Shown in pieces: positions 57,458-64,000 of a stretch of 64,000 bases of DNA. The notes below the pieces were generated by a model, which saw only the letters and a list, made by a program, of their open reading frames with translations, did not search any database and had not been told where the DNA came from. This DNA comes from Kamptonema formosum PCC 10802 (lineage in GTDB: Bacteria > Cyanobacteriota > Cyanobacteriia > Cyanobacteriales > Oscillatoriaceae): contig NZ_KB235948.1 in the NCBI RefSeq assembly GCF_000332335.1, positions 5,089,848 to 5,153,847 of the forward strand. The letters run 5' to 3'. Each line of letters begins with the position of its first letter. Positions within the stretch are counted from its first letter, which is position 1. The translations under genes were made by a program, and so were the position numbers.

Positions 57458-59437
57458 ATGAGTCAATTATCACGGTACGCGCTTTCGCAATCAATCTCCC
57501 GACGCACTCTATTTAAAATGTTTGGTGTCGGTGCCGCCGGCGGGTTGCTGGGATACTCCCGGTTCACCAAACCCCAGCCAGCGGTTTTTCAGCAAGACAC
57601 CCTGGATTTGCCCCGCTTTGCCAACCGCCCAATCAGCGTTGCTGTTATTGGGGGCGGGCTGGCTGGGCTGGCTTGCGCTTATGAACTCAGCCAGCGGGGT
57701 TTCACTGTGACGCTGCTGGAAAAGGCACCCCAGCTGGGGGGCAAAATCGCCAGCTGGCCTATCGAAGTTGCCGGTGAGCGGTTTATGATGGAGCATGGCT
57801 TCCACGGCTTTTTCCCCCAATATTACAACCTCAAGAGCCTAGTGGCGGAACTGGGGATCGCGGAAAATTTTGTCGATCTCAAGTTCTACTCGGTTATCTT
57901 CCGGGAGAACAAGTACCAGCCAGAGGTGTTTCGCCCCAGCAGTTCAGCGTTTCCCTGGAATATCGTTGACTTGGCGGTAGCATCCCCCAACCGGCTGCGC
58001 TGGGGAATTAACCTCACCAAACCGGCACACTGGCAAGTATTTCGGGCGATTACCGGCTTTCACCCCCAGAAGAGTTTCCAGCGCCTCGACAATATCTCGG
58101 TTGCCGAATGGGTTGAGCGGGATTTCCCCCAAGGGCTGTATGATTTGTATTTTCTACCCTTTGCTAAGTCTAGCCTAAATGCGCCAGACCGGATGAGTGT
58201 GGGGGAGCTGATGCAGTTTTTCCACTTCTATTTTTTTGGCAATCCCGAGGGGCTGGCGTTTAATGGCACGCGCCAGGATATGGGCACGTCTCTGGTGCAG
58301 CCAGTGGCTCGGGCAATTCAAGGTGCCGGTGGCAAGATTGTTACCGGCGCGACGGTGAGCAACATTGACTGGCGCGACGGGCAGATTGACTCCCTGAGCT
58401 ACTACACCGGCAGTGCCGGCAATTTAACTCCCTTTTGGGTGAAGCGCAACCCGGCACTGGAAGCCGAGACGCCAGATGTCCCGTCTCTACAATATTACGG
58501 TGCCGGTGATGAAGTTTTCGCGGTTGCGGATGGGGGGAAGGAAGCCATTTCCCTCACCTGCACCCACCAGGGCTGCACTGTCGGCGTGAGAGCGGATGGC
58601 CAATTTCACTGTCCCTGCCACGGTGCGGTTTTCGACGCTTCTGGCAAGCTGGTGAGAGGGCCGGCAGAGCGGGATTTACCGCGCTTCAAAGTGGTTGAGC
58701 GGCACTCAGACGAGTTGCAGCTGATCCCGGCGAGCAACCCCACCCCAGCACTCGCTGCTAGCGAGGAAGGAGAAATAGGGGAGACAATGAGGGCGGATTA
58801 CTACGTTTTTGCCACCGACGTGCCCGGTGCCCAACAGCTGTTTAAGCGGATGACGGGCGAAGTAGCCGGTGTGCGCGCACAGGTGGAAAAATTAGCGATT
58901 GCAGATCCATTTGCCGTTGCTCGCTTCTGGTTTGACCGCGATTTTGAGTGGGAGCAAAGCTGGTTTACCTCGATATCAGGCTACCGGCTCACAGACAGCA
59001 TCACGCTTTACCACCGGATTCAGGAGCAATTTATCGAGTGGCACAAAAAAACCGGCGGCAGCGTGGTGGAGTTGCACGCTTACTGCTATAAAGAGAAGGA
59101 ATTTCCCACACAGGAAACCTTACTGGCGACGTTTGAGGAGGAGCTGTACGAGATTGTGCCGGCGCTGAAAGAAGCGAATATGCTGCACCGGGAACTGGTG
59201 AACCAAAAGAATTTCTCTGGGTATCCGCCCGGAAGCTATGCAGATCGACCGGCAACCAGCACCGGCACCCCCAATCTCATGTTTGCCGGTGACTGGGTGA
59301 AGATGCCCTTTCCCTGCGGTTTGATGGAAAGGGCAGTCAGCAGCGGGTTGCTGGCGGCGAATGAAATTCTCCACCGCGAGGGGTTGCAGCGGCGAACGCT
59401 TCTGTCGGTTAATCCAGAGGGTATCTTGCAGATTTGA
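57458..59437 (+). CDS. CruE/CrtU-like FAD carotenoid desaturase with Rieske insert
   Basis: The 659-residue protein has a Tat-like leader (SISRRTLFKMFGVGAAGGLL). The FAD-binding motif is VAVIGGGLAGLACAYELSQR (~68-87), then an amine-oxidase/phytoene-desaturase-like body (APQLGGKIASWPIEV, FMMEHGFHGFFPQYYNL). A Rieske [2Fe-2S] domain at ~367-395 has CTHQGC and CPCHG. The C-terminal FAD part contains LMFAGDWVKMPFPCGLMERA. This architecture matches CruE/CrtU, which turn beta-carotene rings into aromatic ones by desaturation and methyl shift. The next gene but one, a Rieske oxygenase, fits CruH. The product assignment is by family resemblance. Confidence 0.8.
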   Translation: MSQLSRYALSQSISRRTLFKMFGVGAAGGLLGYSRFTKPQPAVFQQDTLDLPRFANRPISVAVIGGGLAGLACAYELSQRGFTVTLLEKAPQLGGKIASWPIEVAGERFMMEHGFHGFFPQYYNLKSLVAELGIAENFVDLKFYSVIFRENKYQPEVFRPSSSAFPWNIVDLAVASPNRLRWGINLTKPAHWQVFRAITGFHPQKSFQRLDNISVAEWVERDFPQGLYDLYFLPFAKSSLNAPDRMSVGELMQFFHFYFFGNPEGLAFNGTRQDMGTSLVQPVARAIQGAGGKIVTGATVSNIDWRDGQIDSLSYYTGSAGNLTPFWVKRNPALEAETPDVPSLQYYGAGDEVFAVADGGKEAISLTCTHQGCTVGVRADGQFHCPCHGAVFDASGKLVRGPAERDLPRFKVVERHSDELQLIPASNPTPALAASEEGEIGETMRADYYVFATDVPGAQQLFKRMTGEVAGVRAQVEKLAIADPFAVARFWFDRDFEWEQSWFTSISGYRLTDSITLYHRIQEQFIEWHKKTGGSVVELHAYCYKEKEFPTQETLLATFEEELYEIVPALKEANMLHRELVNQKNFSGYPPGSYADRPATSTGTPNLMFAGDWVKMPFPCGLMERAVSSGLLAANEILHREGLQRRTLLSVNPEGILQI

Positions 59438-59667
59438 TATGAAACCGCAGATGTAACCGCGCAGTAGGGGCGAACGGTTGTCATCGGTGTCAACTTAAGC
59501 TCCAGGCGATTGAAATCGCGGCTATACAAACAAAACCCGCCTGCGCGGGTTTTAAGAATTTTACTCTTTTTTAGTCCGCGCAGGCGGACGAAAGTTTGTG
59601 TAGCCACGAATTCCATTCGCCGGGATATTAAGTTTTAATTTTCACTGTCGTAAAGGTTGCTAAGCTC
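59438..59667. repeat. GGCGATTGAAATCGC repeat and GCGGGTTTT hairpin
   Basis: The 59500-59630 stretch holds AAACCCGCCTGCGCGGGTTT and TCCGCGCAGGCGGA palindromes, a dispersed repeat also seen at 18390-18450. No gene. Confidence 0.8.
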
Positions 59668-60726
59668 ATGTTTTCTTCTGACGCACTCACCCAGCAGCGC
59701 GATATCCGCCAGCTGGGGATTAATTTGAATCACTGGTATGCTGTCGCTCGCAGCGCTGAGGTGAAAGCCCAGCCGGTGGGCGTCGTGCTGTGGAATCAGC
59801 CGGTTGTTTTGTTTCGAGACAGCACCGGCACTGCTCACGCCTTGGAAGATCGCTGCCCTCACCGGCAGGTTAAACTCAGTCACGGTTGCGTCAAGGGGGA
59901 TGAATTGGAATGCGCTTACCACGGATGGAAGTTTAAGTCAAGTGGCGAGTGCGCGGAAGTTCCCTATCTCGAAGAAAACCAGAAATTGCCCAGCTGCAAT
60001 ATTCGCGCCGTACCGGTGCGGGAGCGAGACGGTTTTATCTGGCTGTTTCCTGGGGATGCCGGTGCTGATTTGGTTGCGCCACTGGGCGTACCGGAGTGGG
60101 ATCACCTCAATTATATCGCTACGGTGTCAGCGATTAGCTGCAAAGCCCACTATTCCTATCTGGTTGAGAACCTGATGGATATGTATCACGGGCATTTGCA
60201 CCAGGATTGGCAAGCTTGGGCGGAGCCGGTGCTGCAAGATATCCACGAAGACGGCAGTCGCGTGGACGCCCACTATCAGGCGCAAAGCTATTACAGGATT
60301 GACAGGATTTGGTCAATCACGCAGCTGTTCTTTCCGGCGCTGCGCCGGCTGCACCCGGAACCCTTGGATGTCAGCTACATTTACCCGCACTGGATGTCAA
60401 CCTTGGGGAAGGATTTCAAGATTTACTGCCTGATTTGTCCGGTGAGCGAGAGGGAGACTCGTGCTTATCTTATCCATTTTACCTCACTGAATGCGTTTTG
60501 GCGACTGCACAAGCTGCCGGTGGGGTTTCGCCGGTTTCTGAAAGACAGTTTGTTTGGTTCGGCGCAGAAATTGCTGGACGGTTTGGTGCGCCAGGATGTG
60601 GTGATGATTGAGGAGGAGCAGCAGGCGTATTTGGAGAATCCTGATCGGCGGAATTATGAGTTGAATCGGGCGCTGGTGAGCGTGCAGCGGTTGATCAGGA
60701 GTCAGGCAAATATGCACTCAAACTGA
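59668..60726 (+). CDS. CruH-like Rieske non-haem iron oxygenase
   Basis: The 352-residue protein has an N-terminal Rieske centre (DRCPHRQVKLSHG and CAYHGWKF, ~61-87). A catalytic domain follows with the iron facial triad in LMDMYHGHLHQDW (~169-177). It resembles plant-type PaO/CAO oxygenases and the CruH hydroxylase of synechoxanthin synthesis (known from Synechococcus PCC 7002). Placed after a CruE-like gene, it probably oxidises the aromatic-ring methyl group. Start ATG 59668. Confidence 0.82.
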   Translation: MFSSDALTQQRDIRQLGINLNHWYAVARSAEVKAQPVGVVLWNQPVVLFRDSTGTAHALEDRCPHRQVKLSHGCVKGDELECAYHGWKFKSSGECAEVPYLEENQKLPSCNIRAVPVRERDGFIWLFPGDAGADLVAPLGVPEWDHLNYIATVSAISCKAHYSYLVENLMDMYHGHLHQDWQAWAEPVLQDIHEDGSRVDAHYQAQSYYRIDRIWSITQLFFPALRRLHPEPLDVSYIYPHWMSTLGKDFKIYCLICPVSERETRAYLIHFTSLNAFWRLHKLPVGFRRFLKDSLFGSAQKLLDGLVRQDVVMIEEEQQAYLENPDRRNYELNRALVSVQRLIRSQANMHSN

Positions 60727-60865
60727 ATATATTCAGGGACAGGTGGGGACAGGCGGGGACAGGCGGGATCAGGCGGGACGCCTGTCCTACGTCCTCAAGG
60801 CGTCTGGCGTCTCGTCTGTGCTGCCGCATCGCCCTTATCATTGGGAAAGCAGCTAGAATAAAATT
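60727..60865. repeat. GGGACAGGCGGG repeat
   Basis: CAGGCGGGACGCCTG palindrome family at 60738-60790. No gene. Confidence 0.7.
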
Positions 60866-61204
60866 ATGGCAACACAACCCAGGGAAATTCAACGTTACAT
60901 TGCCCAAGATGGCAGAGTTCCTTTCGATGAGTGGTTTTATTCCCTCCGGGATGCCAGCGCCCAACGCAAAATCAATGCGAGGCTGAGACGAGCTAGTCTC
61001 GGCAATTTGGGAGACTATCGCTCAGTCGGGGAAGGAGTCTGTGAATTTAGAATTGACTGTGGCCCAGGATATCGCGTCTATTTTGGACAAATAGGAACAG
61101 CAATAGTGCTTCTTCTCTGTGGCGGGGATAAAAGCACTCAAATGCAAGACATCCGCAAAGCTCAGGAATACTGGACAGACTACAGGAGTGAAGAAAATGG
61201 CTAA
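60866..61204 (+). CDS. RelE/ParE-superfamily toxin (TIGR02683 type)
   Basis: The 112-residue protein has the family run VPFDEWFYSLRDASAQRKIN, LRRASLGNLGDYRSVGEGV, FRIDCGPGYRVYFGQIG and LLLCGGDKSTQMQDIRKA. These match addiction-module killer proteins of the HigB/RelE type, which usually cut ribosome-bound mRNA. Toxin first, antitoxin second, with an 8-base overlap (ATGGCTAA), is the usual order of this subfamily. It starts at ATG 60866. Confidence 0.9.
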   Translation: MATQPREIQRYIAQDGRVPFDEWFYSLRDASAQRKINARLRRASLGNLGDYRSVGEGVCEFRIDCGPGYRVYFGQIGTAIVLLLCGGDKSTQMQDIRKAQEYWTDYRSEENG

Positions 61205-61550
61205 AAGTTTACCTTACCATCCCTTTCTGATTTCATATCTCAAAGAACCCAAAGAGTCAGCCGGTTATATTACGGCTATTTTGGAAGAAAAAGATCCAGA
61301 GCCTGAACTGCTCGAAGTAGCCCTAAAAGATGTATTAGAGGCAATGGGCCAGCCAAGTCTGTCTGAAGAGGAAGCTAAGCAGCACCTGGAAAAGTTAGAT
61401 GAGGTGCTCTCTAAAAAAGGAAGTGATGCCATTTACAGTCTGGGAGAGTGGCTGAACGCTCTGGGCTTAAAGCTAACTGTTACTGTTTGTGAGGAGGAAC
61501 AGGAAAGTCCTGCAGAAGCTGCGGAACCCTCTGAGGTAACAGTTGGCTGA
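61197..61550 (+). CDS. Cognate antitoxin of the RelE-type module
   Basis: The start is ATG 61197, inside the toxin's last codons. The 117-residue protein has LPYHPFLISYLKEPKESAGY, ITAILEEKDPEPELLEVALK, DVLEAMGQPSLSEEEAKQHL and LGEWLNALGLKLTV, a helix-turn-helix antitoxin of the TIGR02684-like class. Such antitoxins neutralise the toxin and repress their own operon. The acidic tail (EEEQESPAEAAEPSE) is probably disordered. Translational coupling with the toxin is likely. Confidence 0.87.
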   Translation: MAKSLPYHPFLISYLKEPKESAGYITAILEEKDPEPELLEVALKDVLEAMGQPSLSEEEAKQHLEKLDEVLSKKGSDAIYSLGEWLNALGLKLTVTVCEEEQESPAEAAEPSEVTVG

Positions 61551-61742
61551 GACAGCCGGCTGTTCCCCGCTGCATCCCCACCGGCACTCCTCCGCTGCCG
61601 GTGTGACATCCAGTCCTCTGAATAATTTGCAATCGCTGGTTAAGCTTCGCCGTCGCATCTCCCCCAACCAAATCTGCCGGCTAAATCGGTTAAAATGTCT
61701 TTTTTGTAGAGAAGTAGAAGAATTAATGTCACCAAGCAATAG

Positions 61743-61883
61743 TTTTCCGTTATCATTGAACGGGATGAAGATGGGGATTATGTTGGGGAAGTTCCTCAGC
61801 TCAAAGGCTGTTACAGCCAAGGAGAAACGATTGATGAGTTGATCGCCAATATCAAATAAGTTATTGAACTCTGTTTGAAATAA
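61743..61883 (+). pseudogene. HicB antitoxin remnant
   Basis: In one frame the DNA reads FSVIIERDEDGDYVGEVPQL, KGCYSQGETIDELIANIK, stop (TAA 61857-61859), VIELCLK, stop. This is the standard HicB N-terminal domain with its start lost (a TAG precedes it at 61740) and a stop in place of the expected Glu or Asp codon. No hicA is visible nearby. The longer open frame on the same strand is out of phase and meaningless. Confidence 0.8.
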
Positions 61884-61975
61884 GAGGGGGATGAGAGAGC
61901 GTAGGGTGCGTTCCCCAAAGCGGAACGCACCCTACTAAGGCATAGAGACTTTCTTGCCCACCGGCACGGCAGGCA
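61884..61975. repeat. TAGGGTGCGTTCC palindrome
   Basis: GTAGGGTGCGTTCC-CCAAAGC-GGAACGCACCCTAC lies at 61901-61936, just after the hicB remnant. Its stem-loop may end transcription from either side. Confidence 0.8.
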
Positions 61976-62620
61976 TCACTTCGCCGAGCGCTTATTGACC
62001 TCCTTCTTAATCGCCTTTAAGTTGCCCTCAATCGCACCTTTAAATATATCATAGAACATCCCCTCAGGAGTTCCGCCCTTCGGTTTAGCCTGCACCTCTT
62101 GCGTAATCAGCACCTGTGCCGGCTCTTTCCCTGGAATCTCAGAAACCGGCTCAATGAGCCAGAAACCTTGCAACTCTTTTAAATCCCCATCCACCAAGCG
62201 AAAATCAATCCGCTGTTTCTCTGTTTCGGTATTCTCGGTGCGCACCCGCGAAGTCACACTCACCAGAAATATCTGTCGCTCGCTAACTTGCTCCACAACC
62301 TTGCGATTGCCATTCGCTTCCACGATTTGAGTGGAAACAACATTCGGCAGAAACTTAGGAAAATTCGGGTAATCCGTCAGCACCGACCAAACCACATCTG
62401 GCGTTGCCGCCACCAACACCTTGCCCACATAGTTCCCTTCAACGCCGGTGACAACAGTCTTGCCATTGCGCAAAGCGACACGTTCTTCCACCGGCAGCCG
62501 GTCAACAGGGCCATCAAAAAGACCTGCCCTCACCGGCACTGCCGGCACTGTCGCTATCCCAGCCAAAGCGGACAAGCACCCCGCAATTAAACCTGTTCGC
62601 CAGCGGTTGACCATATTCAT
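61976..62620 (-). CDS. Secreted SRPBCC/START-like protein
   Basis: The 214-residue protein starts at ATG 62620 with a signal peptide (GLIAGCLSALAGIATVPAVP). The SRPBCC (polyketide cyclase/dehydrase) domain follows: GKVLVAATPDVVWSVLTDYP, FPKFLPNVVSTQIVE, SVTSRVRTENTETEKQRIDF, LKELQGFWLIEPV, VLITQEVQAKPKGGTPEGMF. The fold binds hydrophobic ligands in a deep cavity, and an exported version probably carries a lipid or pigment. Ligand unknown. The gene is isolated. Confidence 0.85.
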   Translation of the reverse strand: MNMVNRWRTGLIAGCLSALAGIATVPAVPVRAGLFDGPVDRLPVEERVALRNGKTVVTGVEGNYVGKVLVAATPDVVWSVLTDYPNFPKFLPNVVSTQIVEANGNRKVVEQVSERQIFLVSVTSRVRTENTETEKQRIDFRLVDGDLKELQGFWLIEPVSEIPGKEPAQVLITQEVQAKPKGGTPEGMFYDIFKGAIEGNLKAIKKEVNKRSAK

Positions 62621-62997
62621 CAGCTGTCAGTTGTCAGTTTTCAGCTTTTAGCTTATAATAATAAAGTGCGCAGCGCCAGACCCCTGCAGCTAAAAACTCA
62701 GAAGTAGGGTGGGTTCCCTCTTAGGGAACCCACCTGCAACTGTTACGCTAATAATGCTGCTTTTCACACAAAGGAGGCAGTCGCTTCGGAACTGCGCACA
62801 CCGCCACATAAGAAAATTTACCCACTGCGGGCGAGCCGGTTGGGCTAAAGCCCAACTACAAACCTTTGGGCTAAAGCCCAACTACAAACCTTTGGGCTAA
62901 AGCCCAACTACAAACGGGTCGGGCTAAAGCCCAACTACAAACGGGTCGGGCTAAAGCCCAACTACAAACATTTTTCACTTTTCTGTATAAACACTCT
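62621..62997. repeat. Intergenic GTAGGGTGGGTTCC palindrome and five-unit GGGCTAAAGCCCAA array
   Basis: A palindrome lies at 62704-62735. Five GGGCTAAAGCCCAACTACAA units lie at 62839-62968, with two spacing types (CCTTT and GGGTC linkers). No gene. Confidence 0.9.
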
Positions 62998-63795
62998 CTA
63001 AAAATCCAGCACCAGCTGCAAGGCTTTCAGAGGCTTAGCATCAGCCGGCATGGGGTGCGGATCATCTTGAACAGCTGGGCAATAGCGGGCATAATAACAT
63101 TTGGCGCATTGCTGGCCCGGTGCCGGTTCCCAGTCGCACTCCTCCCGCAGCCGCAGGGCAATTTCAGTGATAGTTTCCTCCGCCATTTCCTTGTGTTCGG
63201 GGCTGGCGTCAAAGGTGAATTTTTCGCCGGTGCGCAAATAGATTAAACTCAGGTGCTTCAGACTTTGCCCGTATTTCTGTTCCAGCGCCAGATAGTACAA
63301 GCCAAGTTGCAGGTCAACCCTATCTGGATCGGGTAGCTTGACCACCTTATTAGATTTATAGTCAATCAACTCCAGACCGTCATCCAGCCAATCGAGCCGG
63401 TCGTAGCGCCCCTTGAGAGAGAACTCCAGATTCTCCACCGGCAGACTTCCTTGAATTTTCCCTTCCACAGCCACCGGTTTGTGGAGATCCGGCAGACTGG
63501 CAATAAAACGGCTATAATAGAAACGGAGAATTGCCTGACCCTCATAGATTTGGGAATCATCCAGCTTTGTCTGCTGCTGGCTCCAGCAGAAGTCAATCCA
63601 ATCTCTCCCTGGTTTGGCCTCCAAATAGTGCCACTCCCAGTAAATCTTAGCCAAAGCGTGGTGCAGAGCCGTTCCCAGGGCATCAGCCCTCGTCGAGAAG
63701 CTAGGCGGCTCAATCCCGCGCTCGTAGCGGAAATAATAGGCTTGCGGACACCGCTGGTATTCCAGCAGTTTGGTAGCTGATAGCGGGTAAGGCAT
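62998..63795 (-). CDS. RecB-family PD-(D/E)XK nuclease with iron-sulfur cysteines
   Basis: The 265-residue protein has LSATKLLEYQRCPQAYYFRY (first Cys ~17), ADALGTALHHALAKI, VAVEGKIQGSLP, FSLKGRYDRLDWLDDGLELI (catalytic Asp), IDYKSNKVV (Glu-x-Lys type D-Y-K), LQLGLYYLALEQ, and the end QQCAKCYYARYCP, giving three more Cys. This matches AddB/Cas4-type exonuclease domains that hold a 4Fe-4S cluster. It probably acts on DNA ends in repair. No cas genes are nearby, so Cas4 is not favoured. Start ATG 63795. Confidence 0.87.
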   Translation of the reverse strand: MPYPLSATKLLEYQRCPQAYYFRYERGIEPPSFSTRADALGTALHHALAKIYWEWHYLEAKPGRDWIDFCWSQQQTKLDDSQIYEGQAILRFYYSRFIASLPDLHKPVAVEGKIQGSLPVENLEFSLKGRYDRLDWLDDGLELIDYKSNKVVKLPDPDRVDLQLGLYYLALEQKYGQSLKHLSLIYLRTGEKFTFDASPEHKEMAEETITEIALRLREECDWEPAPGQQCAKCYYARYCPAVQDDPHPMPADAKPLKALQLVLDF

Positions 63796-64000
63796 AATCT
63801 CACCGGCGTCTGGAACGCCGCCAGAACTTGTCTGATACAGACAATTCTAAAAGCCCACCGGCACAAAAGGGGATGCCGGCACAGTTCCCAGCCAGAAAAT
63901 TTATGTCCCGACCCTTGACACAGATGCTTTTAGGTGATATAGCAGTAGCCACTTAGATGAGGACATTAGACCTTGAGGGCAGGCGGGACGCCTGCCCTAC
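63796..64000. repeat. MITE-like element copy, cut by window end
   Basis: From 63938, TATAGCAGTAGCCACTTAG and the GGCAGGCGGGACGCCTGCC palindrome are visible. The right end lies outside the window. Confidence 0.85.

Noticed and set aside
61543-61842. 99-residue open frame after the antitoxin
   Set aside because: It is out of phase with the HicB remnant, which explains the coding-like composition.
62998-63795. Cas4 of a CRISPR system
   Set aside because: The nuclease fold and cysteines fit Cas4 as well as AddB, but no cas gene or array is in the window.

Overview
The window looks like the chromosome of a filamentous cyanobacterium of the Oscillatoria/Microcoleus/Kamptonema kind. Support comes from cyanobacteria-typical families (Tab2/Atab2 translation factor, GUN4 domain, COP23 domain, Mo-nitro_C domain, DUF1574, Uma2/DUF820, a CruE/CruH-like aromatic-carotenoid pair) and from the many short palindromic and heptameric repeats (CCCCTAA, CCCCATG, TTGGGCTTTAGCCCAA, AGAAACCCGGTTTCT) usual in those genomes. 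There is no transposase, prophage, rRNA or CRISPR array. I see one tRNA (Lys, UUU).

Layout. 0-9 kb: a frameshifted pentapeptide-repeat gene, a secreted TPR protein, a membrane-anchored propeller-like protein, a 2OG-Fe(II) oxygenase, and a TIGR03943/permease pair. 9.8-14.6 kb: three signalling proteins (GGDEF cyclase and two histidine kinases) sharing one N-terminal CBS-like module. 15-21 kb: small genes, rimM, a GUN4-domain gene and an aminotransferase with a decayed duplicate that carries a MITE-like insertion. 21.3-23.5 kb: alpha-glucan phosphorylase. 24.2-26.8 kb: a beta-helix/COP23 gene and a trypsin-like protease. 28-34 kb: Tab2, DUF1574, MTA phosphorylase and a TPR membrane protein. 35.9-47.6 kb: nine consecutive rightward genes for exported proteins in two paralogous cassettes. 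47.9-64 kb: Uma2 protein, CapA, epimerase, tRNA-Lys, class II fructose-bisphosphate aldolase, ABC exporter, CruE/CruH-like pair, a RelE-type toxin-antitoxin module, a hicB remnant, an SRPBCC protein and a RecB-like nuclease.

The most interesting region is 24-47 kb. COP23-domain proteins, trypsin-like proteases (two with C-terminal TPRs), SLH/beta-barrel proteins and a small exported protein recur as paralogous cassettes, nearly all with signal peptides. This suggests a cell-envelope or periplasmic proteolytic system that I do not recognise as characterised. Three genes in this set carry an in-frame stop (TAA, TAA, TGA), and all three stops are followed by C. They may be decaying, be sequence errors, or be read through. 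The intergenic DNA is rich in a mosaic MITE-like family with ends TATAGCAGTA, with nine copies in the window.
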